A DNA stretch of 64,000 bases from Sulfuricurvum sp. (GCF_023229695.1 NZ_JALNYS010000011.1:44025-108024); one strand, 5' to 3'. Counted from the stretch's first letter, positions 8,330 through 17,090 are shown. Numbers and translations: made by a program. Notes: generated by a model not told the origin, from the letters alone.

Positions 8330-8470
8330 TGTTACGCACTTTTTGGGCGAAGCCCAGAAAGTGGCAGGGACAGATGTCCCTGCAACCCCCTAAAGCTACC
8401 CGTATCTTTCGGATACGGGAGATTAACTGCCCTTGAAGCACTGGTTAAGATAAAGTGTGTAAGGGCAGTT
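8326..8470 (+). repeat. Structured 3' element behind hemB (copy J)
   Basis: It starts within the hemB stop codon. It contains a GGCAGGGACA/TGTCCCTGC hairpin, a perfect CCCGTATC/GATACGGG hairpin (about 8399-8420) and an outer CTGCCCTT/AAGGGCAG pair closing at 8468. About 100 bases match, in inverted orientation, the element at 20684-20823 behind hemJ, including 33 consecutive identical bases. No protein is encoded. Confidence 0.75.
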
Positions 8471-8489
8471 TTAAACTAATGTAATTTTT

Positions 8490-8575
8490 TTATGCTATGA
8501 TTTAACCAACTTATCGGGGTAAACCCGGTAAAAATGAAGTTTTTGCCGGTAAAATCAAAAAAACTTCATATTTTA
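8490..8575 (+). promoter_or_regulatory. argF promoter and leader hairpin
   Basis: TATGAT at 8496-8501 is a plausible -10 box. Downstream are perfect 11-base arms at 8534-8544 and 8559-8569 (ATGAAGTTTTT and its complement), enclosing GCCGGTAAAA, a sequence that also occurs just before. The hairpin lies in the argF leader and could be a regulatory structure. It lacks a T-tract, so it is not a standard terminator. Confidence 0.35.
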
Positions 8576-8634
8576 TGTTCGAAACGCAGCTAAAAGTTTT
8601 GCTTTTGGCGTTCAAAATAGATGTAGGGAAACAC

Positions 8635-9555
8635 GTGAGACATTTTTTAACCTTGAAAGACTACGCCAAAGAGGAGATTCTGGAGATTCTCGAATTGGGA
8701 CTAGCCATCAAAAAAGAACAAAAAAGCAAAATACCCCATCCGTATCTGATGGGGCAGACCTTGGCGATGATTTTTGAAAAAAGCTCAACACGAACCCGTG
8801 TCAGTTTTGAGGCCGGAATGTATCAGCTTGGCGGTCATGCACTCTTTCTTTCTAACCGTGATATCCATTTGGGGCGCGGTGAGCCGGTCAAAGATACGGC
8901 CCGTGTTATCTCGTCTATGTGCGATATGGTTATGATTCGGACGTACGCGCAATCGATGCTTGAAGAGTTTGCTGCCCATTCAAAGGTTCCTGTTATTAAC
9001 GGTTTGACCGATAGTTATCATCCGGTACAGCTTCTGACCGATTACATGACGATGATGGAACACGGGAAAGATCAAAATGCTGTCGTTGCTTATATCGGGG
9101 ATGGGAACAATATGACCCATTCGTGGCTTATGTTGGCCTCTAAACTGGGTTTTGAGCTGCGCATTGCCACCCCGGTAGGGTATGAGTGCGATCCGGCTAT
9201 TGTGGCGGATGCTATGGAATTTGCACGTATCAGCGGCGCAAAAATCACGATCACGAATGACCCGAAAGAGGCAGTGCAGGGGGCTACGGTTGTTACGACC
9301 GATACGTGGATATCGATGGGGCAGGAAGAGGAAAAAGCGCAGCGTATCCTTGATTTTAAAGGGTATATTGTGGATGAGGCATTGATGAAACGTGCCGACA
9401 GCGAAGCCATATTTCTCCATTGTCTCCCCGCATATCGGGATGTGGAAGTGAGTGAAACGGTACTGGAAGGGGGACAAAGTCTCATTTTTGAGGAAGCGGA
9501 GAACCGCTTGCATGCCCAAAAAGGGTTGATGGTTTGGCTCGATAAACACCGATAG
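8635..9555 (+). CDS. argF: Ornithine carbamoyltransferase
   Basis: The enzyme makes citrulline from ornithine and carbamoyl phosphate in arginine synthesis. From GTG 8635 it has 306 residues, the usual length. An AGGGAA site lies 5-6 bases before this GTG, and the protein then begins (M)RHFLTLKDY, as in relatives. A 20-residue longer in-frame start at 8575 lacks support. The carbamoyl phosphate loop SSTRTR is near 50-55 and the HCLPA motif is present. The cytochrome gene follows after 9 bases. Confidence 0.94.
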   Translation: MRHFLTLKDYAKEEILEILELGLAIKKEQKSKIPHPYLMGQTLAMIFEKSSTRTRVSFEAGMYQLGGHALFLSNRDIHLGRGEPVKDTARVISSMCDMVMIRTYAQSMLEEFAAHSKVPVINGLTDSYHPVQLLTDYMTMMEHGKDQNAVVAYIGDGNNMTHSWLMLASKLGFELRIATPVGYECDPAIVADAMEFARISGAKITITNDPKEAVQGATVVTTDTWISMGQEEEKAQRILDFKGYIVDEALMKRADSEAIFLHCLPAYRDVEVSETVLEGGQSLIFEEAENRLHAQKGLMVWLDKHR

Positions 9556-9564
9556 GGGGGAAAG

Positions 9565-10752
9565 ATGCGTTGGTTAATAGGATTGGGATTACTCGTTGTT
9601 ATCGGACACAGTGCTGAAGTGGTAGCCGTAGGGGATCGGTACAAAGATTCGGGGAAATGCAAACCGTGTCATAACCATCTGGTCAAACAGTGGGAAGGTT
9701 CATGGCACGCCAAATCTCATTACGATAATGACGAATATTTCCGAAAAACCATCGATTATTTAGCCAGAAAAAGCCGCAAGTCCCTTAATGCCATCAAAAT
9801 AGAGTGTGCCGCCTGTCATAATCCGCGTATTTCGGTCACGTCAACCAATGCCGATTATGAGGCCATAGCGGCTTTGAACCTTGATAAAGATACGGCAGCG
9901 ACGAAAGCCCTCGGCAGTAATACGATTGCCGAAGGGATCAACTGTGTCGTGTGTCACAATATCGATCAGATCCATGATGAGCTCCCTGAAAGCAAACGGG
10001 GGATCCATCGGGTAAGCTGGATGCCCTCGGGGACGATGAGCGGCCCCTACAGTGATGCCAAATCCCCCTACCATAAAGTAGAACCGCGTGATTTTATGAA
10101 TAGCAACCCCAATCAGCTCTGTTTTGTCTGTCATGCCAACGATACCTCAGAAGAGGGGAACCGTTTTATTAACATGCAGTCGGAGTTTATCAATGATGGG
10201 AAACAGTGTGTGGATTGCCATATGGGACCGCGAATCGAGGGGGTTGCCGCTACCTTGAGAGATCGGAACGGGCAGCAGCGCAAACGTCTCATACGCGAAC
10301 ACGATTTTAGCGGTGCGCATAGCGAGCGGATGTGGCAAGGGGCATTAAAGGTTGAGGTAACGAAAAAATCGCGCGAGATTGAAGTTGTTTTGCGCAACCC
10401 TCAGCCCCATGCTCTTCCGAGCGGATTCGGTTCGCGTGAGATTCTCATTGAAGCGTATTATGCATTGGAAGGGAAAGTGATTAAAAAAGAGACCCTTTCA
10501 CTCACTTCCCGTTATGTAACCAAGCGGGATAAGCCGACGGTACCCCATCTTTCAAAAAAGACGATAGAACACAACGTTATCCCGGCGCAAGGGTCGAAAA
10601 TCTTTTCGCTTCCGCTTGTTGAGGGTGCCGATGAGGTATCGATTCATATTTCGTACCGATTGGTCAATGATGAGGTGCGGGAGATGCTGGAGCTAAAAGA
10701 TCCGATGTGGTCGAAAAAAATGACGATTGAAAAAATGCATCTAAAGCTGTAG
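9565..10752 (+). CDS. Exported pentahaem cytochrome c (c554-like family)
   Basis: This 395-residue protein has a signal peptide (about 1-17) and five CXXCH haem-binding motifs, with the cysteines starting at 32, 81, 127, 186 and 215. The N-terminal 220 residues resemble the cytochrome c554 family, which carries electrons in the periplasm of nitrifiers and sulfur bacteria. The C-terminal 170 residues are haem-free and beta-rich. The gene sits 9 bases behind argF, with GGGGGGAAAG as ribosome binding site, so it is probably cotranscribed although functionally unrelated. The electron partners are unknown. Confidence 0.85.
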   Translation: MRWLIGLGLLVVIGHSAEVVAVGDRYKDSGKCKPCHNHLVKQWEGSWHAKSHYDNDEYFRKTIDYLARKSRKSLNAIKIECAACHNPRISVTSTNADYEAIAALNLDKDTAATKALGSNTIAEGINCVVCHNIDQIHDELPESKRGIHRVSWMPSGTMSGPYSDAKSPYHKVEPRDFMNSNPNQLCFVCHANDTSEEGNRFINMQSEFINDGKQCVDCHMGPRIEGVAATLRDRNGQQRKRLIREHDFSGAHSERMWQGALKVEVTKKSREIEVVLRNPQPHALPSGFGSREILIEAYYALEGKVIKKETLSLTSRYVTKRDKPTVPHLSKKTIEHNVIPAQGSKIFSLPLVEGADEVSIHISYRLVNDEVREMLELKDPMWSKKMTIEKMHLKL

Positions 10753-10770
10753 GGGTATTCCCCTCAGCGA

Positions 10771-10977
10771 TTAGTTCATTCCCACTTTTATGATCAAATC
10801 ATTTCCCTCTTCGACTACATGAAAGCTGTGTTTTTTACAAAACGTTTCATTCATCTCCTCTGCCCACTCTTGAGCTTCCACCATTGCGTCATCACGGTTC
10901 TCAAATGATTTGATAGTTTTCATCCCGCTTCGTTTGAAACATCCACACTCTTTTTCTATTGTCACATTAAACATCAA
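10771..10977 (-). CDS. Small conserved hypothetical protein, 68 residues
   Basis: This soluble small protein contains a CGC pair near the N-terminus (residues 11-13) and an acidic EAQEWAEEMNETFC helix. Spacing of cysteines does not form a recognisable cluster site. It is convergent with the cytochrome gene. No function is recognised, but the codon pattern and ATG-ATG start look like a real gene. Confidence 0.6.
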   Translation of the reverse strand: MMFNVTIEKECGCFKRSGMKTIKSFENRDDAMVEAQEWAEEMNETFCKKHSFHVVEEGNDLIIKVGMN

Positions 10978-11119
10978 GGTTACTCCAAAGGTAAATTTTT
11001 CGGAAGTATAATCGGGAAAGATTAAAAAATTTAAACAAAATAGATGCGAATTGAAACGAAAGGTTAACTTTAACTTTTATTAAAATGTCTTTATCAGGAG
11101 ATATTATGGTCAAAGTGGG

Positions 11120-11125
11120 TATAAT
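11120..11125 (+). promoter_or_regulatory. -10 box and long leader of the DEAD-box gene
   Basis: TATAAT at 11120-11125 would start a transcript near 11132, leaving about 310 untranslated bases before the helicase ATG at 11446. The leader contains repeat copy B and several GC-rich inverted segments. No gene is seen between 10978 and 11445. Confidence 0.4.
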
Positions 11126-11149
11126 TCGCCAAATTTTTGGGTACATACA

Positions 11150-11250
11150 TTTTGTTTTACGCTTCAGGGGGATGACTCCTGAGACTACGCCGGCCGCTAT
11201 GGCACTAAAGCTTGACTCGTAACGAGCAGAGGGCTTTTGTGACGTGTCTG
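11150..11250 (+). repeat. Dispersed intergenic repeat, copy B
   Basis: Positions 11192-11214 are identical over 23 bases to copy A at 584-606. It is located in the presumed leader of the DEAD-box helicase gene. The flanks are less conserved than in copies A and C. Confidence 0.6.
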
Positions 11251-11445
11251 CTGCTACAGAAGAAAGTGCCCTCCATGGTAGAGATTGATTCAAATCTCTG
11301 AAAATTTATGGCCCTTTAGCAGGGCAAAATTTAACGTCATAGCCGCACAGCGTAGCAACATGGGCTTTTAGAGGAAATATTTTCGCCAATGCGAAAAACG
11401 GGTTCCTTTTTTTTGCCGGCGTGGCGTATTTAAAAAGGTAGAATT

Positions 11446-13050
11446 ATGAGTAACACAAAAAATAGCACAGAAATGGGCACAGAAGCAGGTTTGGAAAATC
11501 TTCCGACGTTTGAAGCATTCGGTCTTCGTAGCGAAATTATGCAGAGCATTAGTTATGCTGGATTTAAGAGCCCAAGCCCGATTCAATCCATGGTTATCCC
11601 CGTTATCATGGAAGGGCGCGACGTTGTCGGACAAGCCCACACGGGTACCGGCAAAACGGCTGCATTCGGTTTGCCTGCATTGAATAAAATGCATTTAAAA
11701 GGGGGGATTGAAACTCTCATTATCACTCCGACGCGTGAGCTTGCAAATCAGGTGAGCGATGAAATCTTCAAATACGGCAAGCACTTGGGTGTTCGTACCG
11801 TAACCATTTACGGCGGAAGTTCATACAACCGCCAGATGGATTTGATTGAGCGCGGCGCTCAAGTGATTATTGCCACTCCGGGCCGTTTGCTTGATATGCT
11901 TAGCCGTAACATGCTTAAAGGTTTTACCCCTTCAACCGTTATTTTGGACGAAGCGGATGAGATGCTTGATATGGGCTTTTTGGACGATATCAATGAAATT
12001 TTCAGCTATCTTCCGACAGAACGTCAGACATTATTGTTCTCAGCCACGATGCCTCCTCCGATCAAGCATCTTGCTGAACGTATTTTGGTCAATCCATTTT
12101 TTGCATCCATTACAAAATCGGAGACCACCAATACCGATATTACTCAACAGTATTACGTTATCGAAGAATCCGAGCGTGATGATGCGATTATCCGTTTGAT
12201 GGATGCTGAAGATGCACAAAAAACCGTTGTTTTTTGCCGTACGAAAAAAGAGGTTGACCGTTTATCAAACGTTTTGTCGGCAGTCGGTTATTCGGCTAAA
12301 GGATTGCACGGCGACATGGAGCAGCGTCAGCGTGAAAGTGTCATCAAAGGATTCAAAACCGAAGGGATTGACGTATTGATCGCAACCGACGTGGCAGCGC
12401 GCGGCCTTCATATCGATAATGTTACCCACGTATTCAATTACCATATTCCGTTTGATGCGGAGAGTTATGTCCACCGTATCGGACGTACCGGTCGTGCAGG
12501 TAAAAAAGGGGTCGCAATTACTCTCGTAACGCCGCTTGAGTTTAAAGAACTTCAGCGTATCCGTTCTAAAGTGGGGACCACGATGGAGCACGCCTATATC
12601 CCGAGTAAACTTGATGTTAAAGAGGCTCAGGTAAGCCGTTTGTGTGCCGAAATCGAAAAACAGCATGTTTATGATGAAGCGCACAAAGTTCTCGATATCT
12701 TAAAACAAGAATACGATCAAGAGCAAATTGCCTATAAATTGATCTCGGTTTTGATGGAGCGTAATACGGTTGCCGGACCGAATCAAATCGGTATCGCGGC
12801 AGAGCGATTGGAAAAAATCCTTCATAACCTTGAAAATCGCCAAGATCGGGGCGGAAATCGGGGCGGATTCAATCGAAATCGAAGCGGCGGCGGATATCGC
12901 GGCAACAACGATCGTAATGCCAGTGGCGGTGAGCGTAGCGGTGGGTACCGTGGTAATAACGATCGTAATGCCGGCGGCGGTAGCGATCGCAGCGGCGAGC
13001 GTTCACGCAGCTTCAGCGGCGGAAACCGTTCTTCTAAGCCAAGAAGCTAA
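11446..13050 (+). CDS. DEAD-box ATP-dependent RNA helicase
   Basis: The 534-residue RNA helicase has a Q motif (SPIQSMVIP), Walker A AHTGTGKT, the DEAD box in ILDEADEMLDMGF, SAT, and the C-terminal HRIGRTGRAG motif. After about residue 460 comes a low-complexity basic RGG/RNN tail (RGGNRGGF, repeated YRGNNDRNA) that should bind RNA. The architecture fits the CsdA/RhlE group, which unwinds structured RNA in ribosome assembly or cold adaptation. AAAAAGGT precedes the ATG. The long leader suggests control of its own expression, which is inference. Confidence 0.95.
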   Translation: MSNTKNSTEMGTEAGLENLPTFEAFGLRSEIMQSISYAGFKSPSPIQSMVIPVIMEGRDVVGQAHTGTGKTAAFGLPALNKMHLKGGIETLIITPTRELANQVSDEIFKYGKHLGVRTVTIYGGSSYNRQMDLIERGAQVIIATPGRLLDMLSRNMLKGFTPSTVILDEADEMLDMGFLDDINEIFSYLPTERQTLLFSATMPPPIKHLAERILVNPFFASITKSETTNTDITQQYYVIEESERDDAIIRLMDAEDAQKTVVFCRTKKEVDRLSNVLSAVGYSAKGLHGDMEQRQRESVIKGFKTEGIDVLIATDVAARGLHIDNVTHVFNYHIPFDAESYVHRIGRTGRAGKKGVAITLVTPLEFKELQRIRSKVGTTMEHAYIPSKLDVKEAQVSRLCAEIEKQHVYDEAHKVLDILKQEYDQEQIAYKLISVLMERNTVAGPNQIGIAAERLEKILHNLENRQDRGGNRGGFNRNRSGGGYRGNNDRNASGGERSGGYRGNNDRNAGGGSDRSGERSRSFSGGNRSSKPRS

Positions 13051-13121
13051 TCATTATTTTTGAATGTCAAAATCCCTTTGGCTGCGTTAGCCGCTAAGGG
13101 AGACACAAGGGAAGTGCTTGG

Positions 13122-13523
13122 TTAACCCAATGTTTCCTCGAAATGTTTGCCTCTTTCGAGGCAGATTTCTAATTTTACTTTTAACTCCTGCAAAAACAGT
13201 TCCAATGGAGCTACCGGTAGCAATCCTTCTCTTTGTTTCATTCCCCACATCGGTTCTGGGAAATAACTGTCTTCTTTGAATCTCGCCATAATATGCCAAT
13301 GAACTCTCGGCACCATATTTCCAAATGATGCAATATTGATTTTTTCAGGTTTAAAATAAGAGAGCATCTCTTTTTCGATGAGATCCAAACATTCCCAGAG
13401 CATCTCCTTTTCTTCCCGTGAACATTCGGAAAACTCTTTATACGGGATATGGGTGAATAGTTTTAACCAGGGGATTTCGCTGTCGTGGATGTCAATGTAA
13501 ATAAGAGGATTGGAGTAAAACAT
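13122..13523 (-). CDS. HIT family nucleotide hydrolase
   Basis: From ATG 13523 (AAAGG upstream) the protein has 133 residues. The histidine triad appears as VHWHIMARF, the usual HxHxx core, and the N-terminal half has the strand pattern of HIT hydrolases. Such enzymes cleave dinucleoside polyphosphates or AMP adducts. A longer frame to 13595 would overlap fabH by 35 bases and is less likely. The gene lies directly after fabH, at the end of the ferredoxin-fabH operon. Confidence 0.82.
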   Translation of the reverse strand: MFYSNPLIYIDIHDSEIPWLKLFTHIPYKEFSECSREEKEMLWECLDLIEKEMLSYFKPEKINIASFGNMVPRVHWHIMARFKEDSYFPEPMWGMKQREGLLPVAPLELFLQELKVKLEICLERGKHFEETLG

Positions 13524-13560
13524 ATCAGACCTTTTAAAAGATCCGATATTGTAGCGATTT

Positions 13561-14559
13561 TTAGAGAGTTTTTCCTGCAAACGGAACGAGGGCACTTCCC
13601 CACGTTAAACCGCCTCCGAAGGCATCCAGAAGCATTAAATCTCCCTCTTGAAGGCGACCGGACTCATAAATGTCATTAATCGCCATAGGGATAGACGCGC
13701 CGGAGGTATTTCCGTATTTTGCTACCGTCAAAACTACCTGTTCATCGGCAAGATTCAGTGCGTCACCGACCGCTTTGATGATACGATAATTGGCTTGATG
13801 GGGTACAAAATGTTTGATGGCCGAAGAGGAGATGGAATTTTGCTCTAAAATTTCGATAACGTCATTGGTCAATGTCCGTACGGCCACTTTAAATGTTTCA
13901 TTTCCCTTCATCTTCATGAAGCAACCCGCTTTTTCACGGTCCAGCTCATCGTGGACAGAGCCGCTTCCTCCATTGGGGGTCATGAGCAAATCAGCATAAG
14001 CGCCGTCCGATCCGGTATGAATATCAATGATTGCTTCCGCTTTGTTTTCGGTCGCACTGATGAGTGCCGCACCTGCACCGTCTCCAAAGAGGATACAGGT
14101 GCCTCGGTCGGAATAATCGGTAATGGCACTTAGTTTTTCAGCCCCGACAATCAGAATATTTTTTTTCATCCCCGATTCGATAAAGGCTTTTGCAATACTA
14201 AGGGCATAAACAAACCCGGTACACGCGGCAGAGATATCAAAAGCGGTTACTTTGTTCAAACCGAGTTTTGTGGCCAAAATAGTAGCCGTTGAGGGCATGC
14301 AGAAATAGTCGGGGGAGATCGTAGCACAGATAAGCATATCAATCTGATTTTTATCCAATCCGGAGCGTTCAATGGCGAGTTCCGCTGCTTTGGCACCCAT
14401 ATCGCTTGTAGTTTCATTTTCATCGGCGATATGGCGCTCTTTTATCCCGGTACGCTTGGTGATCCATTCGTCTGTGGTATCAACCATGACTTCAAGATCG
14501 GCATTACTGAGAATTTTGGTCGGGACATAAGCCCCGATAGAACGGAACGCTGCATACAT
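13561..14559 (-). CDS. fabH: 3-oxoacyl-ACP synthase III
   Basis: It condenses acetyl-CoA with malonyl-ACP to start fatty acid synthesis. The 332-residue protein shows the catalytic Cys C113 in AACTGF, His in FVPHQANYRI and Asn in YGNTSGAS, plus the GAGAAL loop. It lies 24 bases behind plsX in the conserved order DUF177-rpmF-plsX-fabH. Confidence 0.97.
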   Translation of the reverse strand: MYAAFRSIGAYVPTKILSNADLEVMVDTTDEWITKRTGIKERHIADENETTSDMGAKAAELAIERSGLDKNQIDMLICATISPDYFCMPSTATILATKLGLNKVTAFDISAACTGFVYALSIAKAFIESGMKKNILIVGAEKLSAITDYSDRGTCILFGDGAGAALISATENKAEAIIDIHTGSDGAYADLLMTPNGGSGSVHDELDREKAGCFMKMKGNETFKVAVRTLTNDVIEILEQNSISSSAIKHFVPHQANYRIIKAVGDALNLADEQVVLTVAKYGNTSGASIPMAINDIYESGRLQEGDLMLLDAFGGGLTWGSALVPFAGKTL

Positions 14560-14583
14560 TGGTTATCCTTTTGATATACCGGT

Positions 14584-15573
14584 TTAACTTTTAAGCTCTT
14601 CAAGACGATTTTCGATATGGCCGTTTACGCCGGTATTAACATAGTGAATCGCTTGAAAAATAGCATTTTTGATCGCTTTCGGATTGCTTTTGCCATGGCT
14701 GACAATGGCGCATCCTTTGATACCGATCAGAGGTGCACCGCCGATTTCGGCATAGTCGATCTCTTTTTTCAAAAGATGAAAAACTTTACGCATAAGAAGT
14801 GCACCGGTAATGGCTACCGGAGATTTGCGGATGTATTGTTTAATGAAAAAACTGATCGTAGAAGCGACCCCTTCGGAAGCTTTTAGGACTAAATTTCCGA
14901 TAAAACCGTCACATACGATGACATCACAGGAGGCATCAAAAATATTATTCCCTTCAACATTTCCGATAAATCCCTGAGTCCCGTGAAGCAGTGTGAAAGC
15001 TTCTTTGGTTACTTCATTCCCTTTGGAATCTTCTTCACCGTTTGCCAGAAGCCCGACACGAGGATTTGCAATTTTGAGCATATCTTTGGCATAGTAATAC
15101 CCCATGATACCAAACTGGAACAGATGTTCCGCTTTACAATCGACATTGGCTCCGGCATCCATCAGTATACTTCGTTGTCCGCTTTTTGTGGGCATAAGGG
15201 TGGCAAGAGCAGGGCGTAAAACGTGTTTTAAACGTCCAAGACGCAGCGTAGCCAAACTCATCGTCGCACCACTGTGTCCTGCACTGACAACACCGTCTGC
15301 GTGTCCGTCGCGGACCAATTCGATCGCTTTGTAAATTGAGCTCTCTTTTCGTTTGAGCGCATCCGTGGCCGCATCACTCATATCGATCACATCGTCCGCT
15401 TCGACGATAATAATTTTATCTTTATAACCCTTGGGTAACAAAGATAAAATTTCATCTTTTTTACCTACAAGAATTGCTTCGAATCTTTTTTCCTTGAGTG
15501 CTTCAAGGGTCCCTTTAACAATCGGTTCGGGACCGAAGTCCCCGCCCATTGCATCAATAGCAATCTTGATCAT
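14584..15573 (-). CDS. plsX: Phosphate acyltransferase PlsX
   Basis: It converts acyl-ACP to acyl-phosphate for phospholipid synthesis. The 329-residue protein begins IKIAIDAMGGDFGP and contains GVVSAGHSGATMS, ILMDAGANVDCK and CDGFIGNLVLK, all characteristic of the family. It starts 3 bases after the rpmF stop codon, so both are cotranscribed with fabH. Confidence 0.97.
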   Translation of the reverse strand: MIKIAIDAMGGDFGPEPIVKGTLEALKEKRFEAILVGKKDEILSLLPKGYKDKIIIVEADDVIDMSDAATDALKRKESSIYKAIELVRDGHADGVVSAGHSGATMSLATLRLGRLKHVLRPALATLMPTKSGQRSILMDAGANVDCKAEHLFQFGIMGYYYAKDMLKIANPRVGLLANGEEDSKGNEVTKEAFTLLHGTQGFIGNVEGNNIFDASCDVIVCDGFIGNLVLKASEGVASTISFFIKQYIRKSPVAITGALLMRKVFHLLKKEIDYAEIGGAPLIGIKGCAIVSHGKSNPKAIKNAIFQAIHYVNTGVNGHIENRLEELKS

Positions 15574-15576
15574 CGA

Positions 15577-15726
15577 TTATTTGTACTCACCGGTCGTCGG
15601 ATTGACATAGTGCGACAATTTATATGTCCCGTCTTTATCTTTTACGGGGCGAGCGAGTGTAACTTTATAGTGAGTTCTACGTTTTGCCGAACGAGTATGA
15701 CTCACTCTTCTTTTAGGTACTGCCAT
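15577..15726 (-). CDS. rpmF: Ribosomal protein bL32
   Basis: This 49-residue protein begins MAVPKRRVSHTRSAKRR and ends HYVNPTTGEYK, the standard L32 pattern of the large subunit. It has no cysteines, so it is the zinc-free form. AAAGGGAT precedes the ATG. It lies between the DUF177 gene and plsX, as in most bacteria. Confidence 0.97.
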   Translation of the reverse strand: MAVPKRRVSHTRSAKRRTHYKVTLARPVKDKDGTYKLSHYVNPTTGEYK

Positions 15727-15753
15727 AGTATTTTATCCCTTTCTATTTAATTT

Positions 15754-15880
15754 TAAATGCAGGGAGATTCCCCCTGCTTGCTTAACATTCGGTTTTCTAT
15801 CGAAGGAAACCGAATGCACTTATGTACGCTACGCAATTAGGATGAGAGACGGAAAATGCAATTTCCGCTATCCTGATGAC
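15754..15880 (-). promoter_or_regulatory. Three-hairpin leader before rpmF
   Basis: Three inverted repeats are stacked between the DUF177 stop and rpmF: 15759-15777 (GCAGGG/CCCTGC), 15786-15816 (CATTCGGTTT/AAACCGAATG) and 15839-15874 (AGGAT..CGGAAA/TTTCCG..ATCCT). None is followed by a T-tract on the minus strand. They may serve processing, attenuation or autoregulation of rpmF-plsX-fabH. Confidence 0.4.
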
Positions 15881-15893
15881 TACCGGTTTCTCT

Positions 15894-16268
15894 TTAAAAC
15901 TCGCGTTCTAAAGAGGAGCCTTCACAGCTTGAGCAACAAAAGTAGTCACTTTTGATCAGCTCAAGCTCTGAAGCGAAAAGTTCATCCATATCGATGGAAG
16001 AGTTCTCAACTTCGACAAGATCCAATTCATCACTATTTCCGTGTACGATCCCATCGGATAGATAAAAATGGACCTCTTCATTCAGCTCTTTTTCCACTAT
16101 CTCGGCACATAGATCACAAGGAATGGAAATACTCCCTGTTATTGTACCGTTTAATTGAACCAGATTACGCTTTTTCAGGGCTAAATTTCCTGAAAACACA
16201 GCATTCTCCCGTTTCACCTCAAAATCAAGAGGATTGTCGTTCACATGCTTAAACGGTATCCGTGTCAC
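15894..16268 (-). CDS. DUF177 (YceD-like) protein
   Basis: This 124-residue protein has the CDLC...C pattern near residues 51-54 and a C-terminal CCSSCEGS. DUF177 proteins sit upstream of rpmF in most bacteria, and in some they are linked to 23S rRNA maturation. The gene abuts ndk without spacing, and the three-hairpin leader separates it from rpmF. Confidence 0.85.
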   Translation of the reverse strand: MTRIPFKHVNDNPLDFEVKRENAVFSGNLALKKRNLVQLNGTITGSISIPCDLCAEIVEKELNEEVHFYLSDGIVHGNSDELDLVEVENSSIDMDELFASELELIKSDYFCCSSCEGSSLEREF

Positions 16269-16682
16269 TTACGAGATCTCACGGCCTGAAAAGAAAAATG
16301 CGATTTCGTTTGCAGCATTTTCCAATGAATCGCTCCCATGTACCGCATTCGCATCGATGTTCTCTGCAAAATCGGCACGAATTGTACCGGCAGCCGCTTC
16401 TTTAGGGTTTGTTGCACCCATAAGATCACGGTTTTTAAGAACGGCATTTTCACCCTCAAGAACGGTGATGACTACCGGACCACTGACCATAAAGTCAACT
16501 AAGTCATTAAAAAATGGACGTGCGGCATGTACCGCATAAAATGCTTCTGCATCCTGTCTACTTAGTTGAACTTTTTTCATAGCTGCGATTTTAAGACCGT
16601 TACTTTCGAAACGATCTAAAATTTTGCCGATGACACCTTTTGCGACGGCGTCGGGTTTGATGATTGACAACGTTTGTTCCAT
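16269..16682 (-). CDS. ndk: Nucleoside diphosphate kinase
   Basis: It equilibrates nucleoside di- and triphosphates through a phosphohistidine. From ATG 16682 it has 137 residues, the normal size, beginning MEQTLSIIKPDAV. The catalytic His is H115 in NAVHGSDS, and RPFF and the NPKEAAAGTIR loop are in place. The longer upstream frame to 16799 adds a 39-residue hydrophobic extension with no family support. Confidence 0.97.
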   Translation of the reverse strand: MEQTLSIIKPDAVAKGVIGKILDRFESNGLKIAAMKKVQLSRQDAEAFYAVHAARPFFNDLVDFMVSGPVVITVLEGENAVLKNRDLMGATNPKEAAAGTIRADFAENIDANAVHGSDSLENAANEIAFFFSGREIS

Positions 16683-16805
16683 CAATACTCCTGTTTTATG
16701 TGTAAAAAATAGAGTGCGATTATAGCGGTTTAATAATTTAGATAATATTAAAGATACTGAAAAATTGAGAAGTAGAAGTGTTTGCCCCAAAAGGGGCAAT
16801 GGGGA

Positions 16806-17090
16806 TTAGTCGACGATGTTTGCTTTGTTCGCACGCATCTCAGCAGAGATATCTTCACGGTGAGACGGGCTTGCGCCGATCTCATCCCATGTGATACAAC
16901 CCTCAGTAGGACAGGCAGTCGCACATGCAGGCTCATCATGATGACCTACACATTCGACACATTTATCAGCGTATACGTAATAAATCTCTTCACCCGTTGG
17001 GTTATCGTCCTCGTCTACGATCGCTTCTACCGGACACTCGTCGATACAAGCGCCGCAGTTAATACAGGTATCATTAATGACTACTGCCAT
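16806..17090 (-). CDS. 2[4Fe-4S] ferredoxin, Allochromatium type
   Basis: The 94-residue electron carrier has one cluster from C9, C12, C15 and C19 and a second with the longer CX2CX8CX3C spacing (C44, C47, C56, C60), followed by a C-terminal extension. This is the low-potential Allochromatium-type ferredoxin, which in Campylobacterota commonly precedes ndk. AAGGAG stands before the ATG. It is the first gene of the operon to fabH. Confidence 0.95.
   Translation of the reverse strand: MAVVINDTCINCGACIDECPVEAIVDEDDNPTGEEIYYVYADKCVECVGHHDEPACATACPTEGCITWDEIGASPSHREDISAEMRANKANIVD

Noticed and set aside
9090..9662. 190-residue minus-strand frame across argF and the cytochrome start
   Set aside because: It is the shadow of two well-supported genes.
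11105..11221. 38-codon ORF in the DEAD-box leader
   Set aside because: It contains the -10 box and the dispersed repeat in its frame, so it is unlikely to be translated.
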